Notes: generated from the letters alone by a model not told the origin. Counted from the first letter of the stretch, positions 42,015-51,296 are shown. The stretch is 64,000 nt of DNA from Maricaulis sp. (GCF_030149235.1 NZ_JASBRW010000059.1:1-64000), one strand, 5' to 3'. Translations and numbers: made by a program.

Positions 42015-42804
42015 TCTCGCCGCCCTCTGCCTGTTGGTGCTGGGTGCGGAGGATGCGCAGGCGGGGTCCGAGGCCCGCCCTGTCACGCACTTCGCCATCG
42101 AGGACTCGGCGGATTTCGCCAAGCAGATTGAACGCGAACTGGCTGCGCGCGGTGCAAGGATCGGCATGGTTTTCCGCTCAGGCCGAGCCCGCGAAGACCT
42201 GCCCGACGGCATTCGCTATACCCATGGCGCTTTCTGGATTTATTCCGAAGTCGTCAGTGAAACTGGCGAAACACTTTTCGGCTATTCGGTGCATAATCTC
42301 TATCACGGCGAGGAGGACCAGCGTCGGTCCTATCTGGCCAAGGACTGGCCCTTGAACTTCACCCAGGGTGATGTCGTCGGCGAGGTTGGGATCATCATCC
42401 CCTCGCCGGAAATGCAGCGCCGCCTGCTTGGCCTGTTCGCCCGGGGTGAGATCAGCGCCTTGCATCAGCCGGACTATTCGCTGATCTCCAATCCGCTCGA
42501 TAGCCGCTTCCAGAACTGCAATGAATTCATGCTGGATATCGTTGCTGCGGCAGCCTGGGAGACGACCGACCGGACCTTATTGAAGACCAATCTGGCCGCC
42601 TGGCTCGATGCATCGCCGGTACAGACAAGCCTGGTCGAGCGGATCTTCGGCCCCTCCGTCGATGAGCGTATCCGTCTCGATGATCATCGCGGCACGATCC
42701 GGACCACCACCTTTGCCTCGATGGGCCAGTTCATGACCCGCTTCAACCTGGCCAGTGACGTGTATGAGCTGGACGCTGAATTCCTCGCGGACAGGGACAG
42801 CTAG
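42001..42804 (+). CDS. DUF2145-like secreted protein B (paralog of A)
   Basis: MRTASLAALCLLVLGAEDAQAG; GIRYTHGAFWIYSE...LHQPDYSLISNPLDSRFQNCNEFMLDIV. Confidence 0.8.
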   Translation: MRTASLAALCLLVLGAEDAQAGSEARPVTHFAIEDSADFAKQIERELAARGARIGMVFRSGRAREDLPDGIRYTHGAFWIYSEVVSETGETLFGYSVHNLYHGEEDQRRSYLAKDWPLNFTQGDVVGEVGIIIPSPEMQRRLLGLFARGEISALHQPDYSLISNPLDSRFQNCNEFMLDIVAAAAWETTDRTLLKTNLAAWLDASPVQTSLVERIFGPSVDERIRLDDHRGTIRTTTFASMGQFMTRFNLASDVYELDAEFLADRDS

Positions 42805-42808
42805 AGCG

Positions 42809-43861
42809 CTAAACGACGCGCACTCCCGGCGTGCCGGCGGTGACCTCCCCAATCACCGCCGCATCGCTGTGTCCTTCACTGGCAAAGACCGCCAGAACCT
42901 CATCGACACTATCCGGTGCGCAGCTGACCAGAAGCCCCCCTGACGTCTGCGGATCGCACCACAGGATCTCGTCTTTTACGGACCAGTCCGACGGGGTTTC
43001 GACCTTGCCCTGCAACGAGGCCCAATTGCGGCCCGAGGCCCCGGTTTTCATGCCATCCTCGGCCAGCGTGCGCGCCTCGTCAAATACCGGCACCCGATCG
43101 CGCTCGACGGTCCCGGTGGCGCCCGCGCCTTCGCACATTTCACTGAGATGACCCAGCAGACCGAACCCGGTCACGTCCGTGATCGCGTGCACGCTATCAA
43201 GCCGCGCGAGCGCCGCGCCCGGCGTGTTCAGGCGCGTGGTCGAGGCGACCATCTGGGCATAGGCCGTTTCGCTAAGCTCGCCCCGCTTCAACGCGGCACT
43301 GAACACGCCGATACCAAGCGGTTTTCCGAGTATGAGCTTGTCGCCGGGCCGGGCACCGGCATTGGTCTTCAAACGGTCCGGATGAACCAGACCCAGCGCG
43401 ACCAGGCCGTAGATCGGCTCCGCGGCATCAATGGAATGTCCACCGGCAACCGGCGCGCCAGCGGCTTCGGCAACGGCCCGCCCGCCCGCGAGGATCGCGC
43501 GCACAGTCTCGCGCGGCAGCTTGCTGACCGGCATGCCCACGAGGGCGAGGCAGAAAATCGGTGTGGCGCCCATGGCATAGACGTCCGAGAGCGCATTGGT
43601 CGCGGCAATACGTCCGAACACCTCCGGATCATCGACAATGGGCGTGAAGAAATCGGTGGTCGCAACAAGGGCCGTGTCGTCATTGATATGCCAGACCGCG
43701 GCGTCGTCACGGGTTGCGGCGTCGACAATGAGATTGCTGGGCATGGGGAGCGCTGGTGCGCCACTGAGAATATCGCTCAGCACCGCCGGATCGAGCTTGC
43801 AGCCACAACCGCCGCCATGGGCCAGGGCGCTGAGCCGGACCGGTGCAGTGTCATCCATCAT
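42809..43861 (-). CDS. selD: Selenide, water dikinase
   Basis: LSALAHGGGCGCKLDPAVLSDIL; ATTDFFTPIVDDPEVFGRIAATNALSDVYAMGATPIFCLALVGMP. Confidence 0.95.
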   Translation of the reverse strand: MMDDTAPVRLSALAHGGGCGCKLDPAVLSDILSGAPALPMPSNLIVDAATRDDAAVWHINDDTALVATTDFFTPIVDDPEVFGRIAATNALSDVYAMGATPIFCLALVGMPVSKLPRETVRAILAGGRAVAEAAGAPVAGGHSIDAAEPIYGLVALGLVHPDRLKTNAGARPGDKLILGKPLGIGVFSAALKRGELSETAYAQMVASTTRLNTPGAALARLDSVHAITDVTGFGLLGHLSEMCEGAGATGTVERDRVPVFDEARTLAEDGMKTGASGRNWASLQGKVETPSDWSVKDEILWCDPQTSGGLLVSCAPDSVDEVLAVFASEGHSDAAVIGEVTAGTPGVRVV

Positions 43862-43911
43862 CCCAAAATCTCCGCTGATGTCCTATCTCTCAGATAAGAC
43901 AGGATCTGCCG

Positions 43912-44994
43912 ATGAACAGCATCGCCACCACAGATGACCTATCCGCGGCCGGATTGGAACGCTTCGATTGCATTATCGATGTGCGATCGCCTGCCGAATT
44001 TGCAGAAGACCATCTGCCCGGCGCGATCAATCTGCCGGTCCTCAGCGATGAGGAACGGGCCCGGATCGGCACCCATTACAAACAGGTTTCGCCTTTCGAG
44101 GCCCGACGCATGGGCGCGGCACTGACAGCGCGCAATATTGCGCACCATGTCGAGACGGCCCTTTCCGACCGGCCCAAGGATTTCAAACCGCTGATCTATT
44201 GCTGGCGCGGTGGAATGCGTTCGAACTCCATGGCCATGGTGCTCGGCGCCGTCGGCTGGCGGGCGACGCTGATCAAGGGCGGGTACCGGACCTGGCGCGA
44301 GCAGGTCTCGGCCGGGCTTGAGGCCGAGACGCCCTGGCCGGTCGTCCTGATCGACGGTCAGACCGGCACGGCCAAGACCAAACTTCTGCACATTCTCGCC
44401 AGCCGCGGCGAGCAGGTAATCGATCTGGAAGGCCTGGCCCGGCATCGCGGCTCGGTCTTCGGCGGTTTCGCCAGGGCCGAGCAACCGAGCCAGAAAGCCT
44501 TCGACACCCGGCTCTGGACGCAGATGCGGGAGCTGGATCTTCAGCGACCTATCTATGTCGAGGCCGAGAGCCGCCTGGTCGGCCGAAGGCGCGTGCCACA
44601 AGGCCTCTGGGACGCGATGCAGGCTGCACCGCGACTGGTAATCGACGCCCCGGTCCAGGCCCGGGCACGATACCTGCTGACGGCCTATCCGGACCTGGCC
44701 GACAACTCGGCCCAGCTTCGTGAAGCCATTGAAGGCCTTAAACGCTTTCACGGCGGCGAAACGATCAACCGGTGGCTCGAACTCGGCGATGCCGATGACT
44801 TCGAATCGCTGGCGGCCGAGCTGGTTGAGGCGCACTACGACCCGGCCTATGACCGGGCCCGGCAACGACACCAGCGGGGTGGGGCGGAAACCATCCTGAA
44901 GACAGACGCGCTGGACGATCAGTCCTTGGACGACCTTGCTGACCGGATTACCGCTGCAGCTCCGTCTCGCCACGCTCAACCAGCACGCGGATAA
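43912..44994 (+). CDS. mnmH: tRNA 2-selenouridine synthase (rhodanese + P-loop)
   Basis: DVRSPAEFAEDHLPGAINLPVLSDEERARIGTHYKQVSPFEARRMGAAL; LIYCWRGGMRSNSMA. Confidence 0.95.
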   Translation: MNSIATTDDLSAAGLERFDCIIDVRSPAEFAEDHLPGAINLPVLSDEERARIGTHYKQVSPFEARRMGAALTARNIAHHVETALSDRPKDFKPLIYCWRGGMRSNSMAMVLGAVGWRATLIKGGYRTWREQVSAGLEAETPWPVVLIDGQTGTAKTKLLHILASRGEQVIDLEGLARHRGSVFGGFARAEQPSQKAFDTRLWTQMRELDLQRPIYVEAESRLVGRRRVPQGLWDAMQAAPRLVIDAPVQARARYLLTAYPDLADNSAQLREAIEGLKRFHGGETINRWLELGDADDFESLAAELVEAHYDPAYDRARQRHQRGGAETILKTDALDDQSLDDLADRITAAAPSRHAQPARG

Positions 44995-45907
44995 TCTCCG
45001 TGACCAGCTGGATTTCCTTGACGATGTACATCACCCGGCCCTGATCGGCCAAGGGTTTGAACATGGATCCGGCCTCGAACAGATCGCCGGTCTCGACCGC
45101 GATCAACAGCTCGCCCTGCCCGGAATTCTCGTCGAAAGCGGCGCGTATTCTCTTGCCCTTGAGGGCGGTCTCCAGCGCCAGGAGTTTTTCCATGAAGTCC
45201 GGCGTCACCATGTAACGCGCCAGCACCTGGTCAGAGCCATAGACCTCGAAGGCGCGCTCGAAGCGCTGATCGACGAGGCCGATGCGCTCCAGTTTCTGCG
45301 AGCCGAAGGACCGGCCGAGCGCGGTGAGCCCATTGAACCAGCCCTGGTCGCGGGTGATCACCGTGACGCCCTCAACGCGGCGCGGAAAGGTGACGCGGAT
45401 CAGCGCGCCATGGAAGACGGTGACGTAATAACTGCGCTTGCCGCTTTGGCGGCGCTGTTCCAGATGCGCCTCATAAAGCTCGAAATCGCAGCCCCGCACC
45501 GTACCGGAGAACGAGTCCTCGAACGTGCGCCGCGTATGCCCCGGTAGCATGCCCAGATCGCGAAACACGTCGAAGCGCGGCGTCTCATAGACTTTCGCCG
45601 AGTAAGACATGCCGCAGACCTCGGCGATCTGGGTATTGAGCTCTGCCTTGACCCGCTTGCGCACATTTTCAAGGCTGGTCAGGCCGATGATGAAAACAAT
45701 GGCGCAGGGCGCCAGGGCCATCAGGACGAGCCCCCCCAGATCATCATTGAGCACTTCCAGCGCGATCAGGGCGGCGATAAACATCGCCACGCCCAGCAGG
45801 CTGTAGGTCCAGAAGTTCCGCAAGGCCTTCTTGCGATCCCCCTCGACCGATTGCAGCCAGGGCTTGAGCTTGTCTTCCCAAAGGGTGTCAAAGCGATCCC
45901 CGGCCAT
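44948..45907 (-). CDS. DUF3137 family membrane protein
   Basis: Two TM helices near N-term; FEDSFSGTVRGCDFELYEAHL. Confidence 0.75.
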   Translation of the reverse strand: MAGDRFDTLWEDKLKPWLQSVEGDRKKALRNFWTYSLLGVAMFIAALIALEVLNDDLGGLVLMALAPCAIVFIIGLTSLENVRKRVKAELNTQIAEVCGMSYSAKVYETPRFDVFRDLGMLPGHTRRTFEDSFSGTVRGCDFELYEAHLEQRRQSGKRSYYVTVFHGALIRVTFPRRVEGVTVITRDQGWFNGLTALGRSFGSQKLERIGLVDQRFERAFEVYGSDQVLARYMVTPDFMEKLLALETALKGKRIRAAFDENSGQGELLIAVETGDLFEAGSMFKPLADQGRVMYIVKEIQLVTEIIRVLVERGETELQR

Positions 45908-45910
45908 GAC

Positions 45911-48900
45911 CTAGGCCTGCTCCAACCGGGACAGGGCCTCCGCCATCTTGGCTTTCTGGGCGGTGTAATCGCCCAGCTTTTCACGCTGTTCAGCGACCAC
46001 GGCTTCCGGCGCATTGGCAACGAATTTCTCGTTGCCGAGCTTTTTCTCCAGGCGCGTGATCTCGCCATCGATCTTTTTCAGCTCCTTGGCGATGCGTTCG
46101 CGCTCGGCACGAAAATCGATGACGCCTTCCAGCGGCAGGGCGAAGGTGGTCTCGCCGATCACGGTCTGGGCCGAGGCCGGCGGGACGCTGTCGCCGAGGG
46201 TGATCTCGGCCAGGCGCGCCATGCGCTGGATCAGCGGACGATTGCGCTCGATACAGCCGGCGATCTCGTCGAACGCGCCAACAGCGACCGCATTGAGCTG
46301 GGCACCGGCCGGCACATTCATCTCGGCGCGGACGCGGCGGATATCGGTGATGACGGAAATCAGCCAGTCCATCTCGGACTGGGCCTCGGCATCGTCGAGA
46401 CCCTCAAGGCGCGGCCAGTCTGCGACGATGAGATGCGTGTCACGCTTGCCGGTCTGCTCCCACAGCGCCTCGGTCACAAACGGCATGAAGGGGTGCAGGA
46501 TTTTCAGCGCGATATCGAGCACATAAGCCGTGGTGGCCCGGCACTCGGCCTTGGCGGCCTCGTCATCGCCCTGCAGCAGCGGCTTGGCGAATTCCAGGTG
46601 CCAGTCGCAGAAGATATTCCAGGTGAAGCGATAGGCTGCCGCAGCCGCCTCGTTGAAGCGGTATTCGGCGAGGCCCTTCTCGACGGCGGCGACCGTCGCC
46701 TGGGCTTCCGACAGGATCCACTTATTGACCGTCTGGCTGACGGTCTTGGGATCAAAGCCGTCTGGCACCGCGCACTCATTCATCTCGCAGAAACGCGCCG
46801 CATTCCACAGCTTGGTGCCGAAATTGCGATAACCTTCAACCCGCTGCTTGGACATGCGGATATCGCGCCCCTGCCCGGCCTGGGAGGCGAGCGTAAAGCG
46901 CACGGCATCGGCCCCGAACTCGTCGACGAGTTCGAGCGGATCGATGACATTGCCCTTCGACTTGGACATCTTCTGGCCCTTCTCGTCACGGACGAGGGCG
47001 TGGATGTAGACGTCCTTGAAGGGGATTTGCGGCTTGCCGTTCTCATCCTTCATGAAGTGCAGGCCCTGCATCATCATGCGGGCGACCCAGAAGAAGATGA
47101 TGTCGAAGGCGGTGATCAGAACCGCGTTCGGATAGAAGCGCTGAAGCTCTTTGGTGTTCTCCGGCCAGCCCAGGGTCGAGAACGGCCACAGGGCGGAAGA
47201 GAACCAGGTGTCGAGGACATCGGGGTCTCGATAGAGGCCGATCGCTCGCGGAGCCAACCCTCGGCTCTTTTCGGCCTCATCCGGCCCACCAAGCTCGAGA
47301 ACCTCTTCCGGTTCCAGCCCGAAGCCCTTGTGATATTCGCGCGCCTGCCTAGCAGCATCCTCGAATGTCTCCGCCACATAAACCTGCGGCTTCAGGAAAT
47401 CTGTCTCGACATGGCGCTGCCCATCACGTTCTTCAACATGATAGCTCGGCCCATACCACGCCGGAATCTGGTGGCCCCACCAGAGCTGGCGCGAGACGCA
47501 CCAGGGCTGGATATTACGCATCCATTCGAAATAGGTCTTTTCCCAGTTTTTCGGATGGAAGGTGGTGCGCCCGTCCTCAACCGCGGCGATGGCCTCCTTG
47601 GCCAGCTCGCCGGCATTGGCAAACCACTGGTCCGTCAGCATCGGCTCGATGACGACATGGGAGCGGTCACCGAAGGGCTGCTGGATTTTCTTGTTCTCGA
47701 CGTAAGGAACCGGCTGCGGCGGCTCTTTATCACCCTCCTTGGCGTCCGGCGTCACCATGACGGCGAGGCCTTCAGCGGAGATATCGGCGATGATCTTCTC
47801 GCGCGCCTCGAAGCGATCGAGCCCGCGATAATCTTCCGGCACCAGATTGATGGCGTCGACCTCGGCCTCGGAGGGCAGGTCCGCGCCCTTGGCCAGCGCC
47901 ATGGCCTGCTGGGCACATTCCGCGTAAGGCGCGCCATCGGCGCGCATGGCGGCCTGGGTGTCCATCAGACGGTAGAGCGGGATATTGTTGCGCTTGGCGA
48001 CTTCGTAATCATTGAAGTCATGCGCCCCGGTAATCTTCACCGCACCCGATCCGAATTCCGGGTCCGGGTATTCATCGGTGATGATCGGGATCAGGCGGCG
48101 ATGCTCTTTCGGGCCGACCGGTATTTCGCACAGCTCGCCAACGATCGGCGCATAGCGCTCATCATCGGGGTGCACGGCCACAGCGCCGTCGCCGAGCATG
48201 GTTTCCGGGCGCGTGGTGGCGATGGAGATGTAGTCGCGCTCTTCCTCCAGCACGACATTCCCGTCCGCATCCTTCTCGACATAGGTATAGGTCTTGCCGC
48301 CGGCGAGCGGGTATTTGAAGTGCCACATATGGCCGTCGACTTCGATATTCTCGACCTCGAGGTCGGAAATCGCCGTCTCGAACTTGGGATCCCAGTTCAC
48401 CAGCCGCTTGCCGCGATACATCAGGCCCTGATTGTAGAGCTCGACGAAGACCTTCATCACGGCGGCCTGCATCTGGTCGTTCTCGGCGTCTTTCTCACCC
48501 ATGGTGAAACGCTCGCGCGACCAGTCACAGGAGGCACCGAGGCGGCGCAGCTGGGTCATGATCTGACCGCCGCTTTCCTCTTTCCACTCCCAGACGCGCT
48601 CGAGGAATTTCTCCCGGCCCATATCCCGGCGGGACGGCTCCTGCCGCTCGGCCAGCTGCCGCTCGACAACCATCTGCGTGGCAATGCCCGCATGGTCAGT
48701 ACCGGGCTGCCAGAGCACGCTGTCGCCGAGCATGCGCTTATAGCGGGTCAGCACATCCTGCAGCGTATTATTGAGCGCGTGGCCGATATGCAGGCGGCCG
48801 GTCACATTGGGCGGCGGGATGACAATGCAGAACGGATCGGCATTGGGATCGTCCTTCGGCTTGAAGGCTCCGGATTCTTCCCAGTCCGCATAGATGCGGG

Positions 48901-48937
48901 CTTCGGCTTCGGCAGGATTAAAGGTCTTGTCCATCAT
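45911..48937 (-). CDS. valS: Valyl-tRNA synthetase
   Basis: IPPPNVTGRLHIGHALNNTLQD (HIGH), KMSKSKGNVIDPL (KMSKS); start MMDKTFNPAEAEARIY. Confidence 0.98.
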   Translation of the reverse strand: MMDKTFNPAEAEARIYADWEESGAFKPKDDPNADPFCIVIPPPNVTGRLHIGHALNNTLQDVLTRYKRMLGDSVLWQPGTDHAGIATQMVVERQLAERQEPSRRDMGREKFLERVWEWKEESGGQIMTQLRRLGASCDWSRERFTMGEKDAENDQMQAAVMKVFVELYNQGLMYRGKRLVNWDPKFETAISDLEVENIEVDGHMWHFKYPLAGGKTYTYVEKDADGNVVLEEERDYISIATTRPETMLGDGAVAVHPDDERYAPIVGELCEIPVGPKEHRRLIPIITDEYPDPEFGSGAVKITGAHDFNDYEVAKRNNIPLYRLMDTQAAMRADGAPYAECAQQAMALAKGADLPSEAEVDAINLVPEDYRGLDRFEAREKIIADISAEGLAVMVTPDAKEGDKEPPQPVPYVENKKIQQPFGDRSHVVIEPMLTDQWFANAGELAKEAIAAVEDGRTTFHPKNWEKTYFEWMRNIQPWCVSRQLWWGHQIPAWYGPSYHVEERDGQRHVETDFLKPQVYVAETFEDAARQAREYHKGFGLEPEEVLELGGPDEAEKSRGLAPRAIGLYRDPDVLDTWFSSALWPFSTLGWPENTKELQRFYPNAVLITAFDIIFFWVARMMMQGLHFMKDENGKPQIPFKDVYIHALVRDEKGQKMSKSKGNVIDPLELVDEFGADAVRFTLASQAGQGRDIRMSKQRVEGYRNFGTKLWNAARFCEMNECAVPDGFDPKTVSQTVNKWILSEAQATVAAVEKGLAEYRFNEAAAAAYRFTWNIFCDWHLEFAKPLLQGDDEAAKAECRATTAYVLDIALKILHPFMPFVTEALWEQTGKRDTHLIVADWPRLEGLDDAEAQSEMDWLISVITDIRRVRAEMNVPAGAQLNAVAVGAFDEIAGCIERNRPLIQRMARLAEITLGDSVPPASAQTVIGETTFALPLEGVIDFRAERERIAKELKKIDGEITRLEKKLGNEKFVANAPEAVVAEQREKLGDYTAQKAKMAEALSRLEQA

Positions 48938-48953
48938 GATACGCGCATAAGTA

Positions 48954-48983
48954 AAGGGCACCGACGTTTCCGTCGATGCCCTT
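48954..48983 (-). terminator. Hairpin with GAAA loop between popZ and valS
   Basis: Minus strand AAGGGCATCGACG-GAAA-CGTCGGTGCCCTT followed by TACTTATG; T-tract short. Confidence 0.55.
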
Positions 48984-49010
48984 AAATGATTTGAGTCTTC
49001 GACGAAAGGA

Positions 49011-49595
49011 TTAGCGGCGGCGACGGGATACCCGGTCGATCTCGGCCTGTACCTTTTCATCGACGATGGACGGCAGGTTGGCGTCGAGCCATTCCTTCAG
49101 CATCGGACGCAGCATGGCGCGCACAACACCCTCGAGCGTGCGGCCTTCCTCTTCGGAAATCCGGATCGTGTCAGCGAGGGTATGGAAGGAGCCCATCGCA
49201 GCCGTCGCGGCCGTGTCGGACATAATGCCGTCCGCGGCTTCCGTTTCGATTGCGTCGAAATCGACCATCGGCTCGGCTTCGGCAACGGCCTCTTCCTCGC
49301 GGTCGACGATCATCAGATCATCATCAACCGCCAGCGGGTCGGTGCCCGTGTCCGGCTCGTCGACCATGTCGGTCAGCTCAAGCACATCGTCCGCCGCCGG
49401 TTCTTCCTCGGCGACCGGAGCCGCGTCAAACATCGAATCGATGTCGTCCTGGCTATTGGTGTCGTCCTCGGCCGGAGCCTCGGCAGCAGCTTCCGCCTCC
49501 TCCGCAGGGGCTTCGTCCTCGTCCTCATTGATGATCCGGCGGATCGAGGACAGGATTTCTTCCATTGACGGTTCGTTTTCGGCGGCTTCAGCCAT
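49011..49595 (-). CDS. popZ: PopZ-like polar organizing protein (DUF2497)
   Basis: N-term EPSMEEILSSIRRIINEDE, acidic E/D/A/P-rich middle, C-term LRPMLKEWLDANLPSIVDEKVQAEIDRVSRRRR. Confidence 0.9.
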   Translation of the reverse strand: MAEAAENEPSMEEILSSIRRIINEDEDEAPAEEAEAAAEAPAEDDTNSQDDIDSMFDAAPVAEEEPAADDVLELTDMVDEPDTGTDPLAVDDDLMIVDREEEAVAEAEPMVDFDAIETEAADGIMSDTAATAAMGSFHTLADTIRISEEEGRTLEGVVRAMLRPMLKEWLDANLPSIVDEKVQAEIDRVSRRRR

Positions 49596-49631
49596 GACAG
49601 CAGATCCTTTGGCGGTTTCTTCTCGCTACAC

Positions 49632-49677
49632 GCGAATAAACCGGGGTGAACAGGGCATGTCCACCCCTCAGATTCGC
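49632..49677 (-). terminator. Nested inverted repeat after tolC (terminator or RNA-stability structure)
   Basis: GCGAAT..[GGGGTGGACA-TGCCC-TGTTCACCCC]..ATTCGC on minus strand. Confidence 0.5.
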
Positions 49678-49685
49678 CAATATGG

Positions 49686-51080
49686 TTAATTCCAGGGCGT
49701 TAAGTCAAAGTTATTGAAGAGCCCACGGGAGTTATCCCCAGCTGCAGGATCATAGCTGTCGACATTCAGTCCGAGCGCTTCAGCGGACAGGAGCCCCATG
49801 GCCTGGAGCAAGCGGAAACCCGCGACATAGCTGTCGCGTTCCGCAGTCACCAGGGTCAGGCGGGCATCGAGCAATTCCTGTTCGGCATTGAGCACATCCA
49901 GCGTTGTCCGCAAGCCCACAAAGGCTTCCTGCTGCACCCCGTCGAGGGCGATCTCGTTGGCGCGGACCGCCTGCGAGGAGGATTCAATCACAGCCAGGGA
50001 GGCGACATAACCGCTCCAGGCATTGGTCACGCCTTCGGTGACCTGGCGGCGGGCTTCATTGACTTGGAAGCGCGCCTGGTCCTCCTGCGCCACGGCGGCG
50101 CGGACACGCGAGCGGTTCAGGCCACCGGTGAAGATCGGCATCGAAACCCGCGCCGTCACCGAGGTCGTGTCGCGGCTATCGCCGGAAAACTGCGAATCAC
50201 GTGCGGCAGAAGCCGACGCGGACAGGGAGACTTCAGGAAGCATGGCGCCACGCGCGACACGGATGCCGTAGCGTGCGGCTTCCTCGCCATATTGTGCGGC
50301 CAGGAGCTGCGGGCTGTTGGCATAGGCAAGCTCAGCGGCGGAGGCGAGGCTTTGCGGCAGATCCGGCAGCGCCGGCGGCTCCTGCAGTGTTGCGGCCGGC
50401 TGACCGGTGACACGCTCATAGGCCGCTCGGCTGGCGGCCAGCTGGGACTGGGCCGCGGACAGCTGGGCCTGGGCGCCCGACAGGCGCGCCTCGGCCTGGG
50501 CGACGTCGGTGCGGGTAATCTCACCCACTTCAAAACGGTCGCGGGCGGCCTGCAGCTGCTGGTTCAGGACTTCCACATTATTGCGGCGGATCGAGACCAC
50601 TTCGCTGTCGCGACGCACATCCATGAAGGCGGTCACGGCGTCAACGAGCACGCTCTGCTCGACAATGCGCAGGGTTTCGCGGCCGGCCATGACCTGGGCC
50701 GTGGCCTGGTCGATGGCGCCGGAGGTCCGTCCACCGCGGAACAGCGCCTGGTTGGCGGAGATAGAATAATTCTTCGGGGTCGAGTCAGTTTCACTGTTGG
50801 AGGAGACCGGCGTCCCGTTGATAACGAAGGTGCTTTCGCTCTCCGTGCTGTTGCGAGAGATCGACGCATCGGCCGAGATGGACGGCAAGCGTGCCGAACG
50901 GGCCTGGACCCGTCCCTCGTCCGTCACCCGCAGTCTGGCGCGCTCGGCCTGCAGGGTCGGGTTCGAGTTATAGGCTTGCGCCAGCGCTTCGCTCAGCGTT
51001 TGCGCATTGGCATCGACACCCACTGCGAACAGCGAAACACCCCCGGCCAGGGCGATCGCCCATTTCGACATACGCAGCAT
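49686..51080 (-). CDS. tolC: TolC family outer-membrane efflux protein
   Basis: TLSEALAQAYNSNPTLQAERARLRVTDE; VDAVTAFMDVRRDSEVVSIRRNNVEVLNQQLQAARDRFEVGEITRTDVAQAEARL. Confidence 0.93.
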   Translation of the reverse strand: MLRMSKWAIALAGGVSLFAVGVDANAQTLSEALAQAYNSNPTLQAERARLRVTDEGRVQARSARLPSISADASISRNSTESESTFVINGTPVSSNSETDSTPKNYSISANQALFRGGRTSGAIDQATAQVMAGRETLRIVEQSVLVDAVTAFMDVRRDSEVVSIRRNNVEVLNQQLQAARDRFEVGEITRTDVAQAEARLSGAQAQLSAAQSQLAASRAAYERVTGQPAATLQEPPALPDLPQSLASAAELAYANSPQLLAAQYGEEAARYGIRVARGAMLPEVSLSASASAARDSQFSGDSRDTTSVTARVSMPIFTGGLNRSRVRAAVAQEDQARFQVNEARRQVTEGVTNAWSGYVASLAVIESSSQAVRANEIALDGVQQEAFVGLRTTLDVLNAEQELLDARLTLVTAERDSYVAGFRLLQAMGLLSAEALGLNVDSYDPAAGDNSRGLFNNFDLTPWN

Positions 51081-51200
51081 GATCATTCCTCGCACTGAGT
51101 GGAGCGCTGGGCCCCTGTCCACAAATTACTGTCTAGCACAAATACCGCCGCACCCCATCCAAAAGCCGGCTGGCGTGGATATAGGCATGGCGACATTAAA

Positions 51201-51217
51201 AGTGAACACTGTTCACT
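51201..51217. promoter_or_regulatory. Perfect 17-nt palindrome (candidate TetR-type operator) upstream of tolC
   Basis: AGTGAACA-C-TGTTCACT. Confidence 0.6.
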
Positions 51218-51296
51218 CCGATTTTTTCGTAATGAGCCTTACGTGGGCTTGGAACGGTTTTCCATAGGCAAAACCGTCGCAGCCTGAAAAGGCGGG

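Noticed and set aside
45851-48985. 1044-aa + strand ORF opposite valS
   Set aside because: Antisense shadow of valS caused by high-GC codon bias; the minus-strand frame has full HIGH/KMSKS synthetase motifs and this translation has no recognisable domain.
49685-49703. TTAA-N10-TTAA near the tolC stop as a CtrA box
   Set aside because: Spacing is 10 not 7, and it is within the tolC C-terminal coding sequence.
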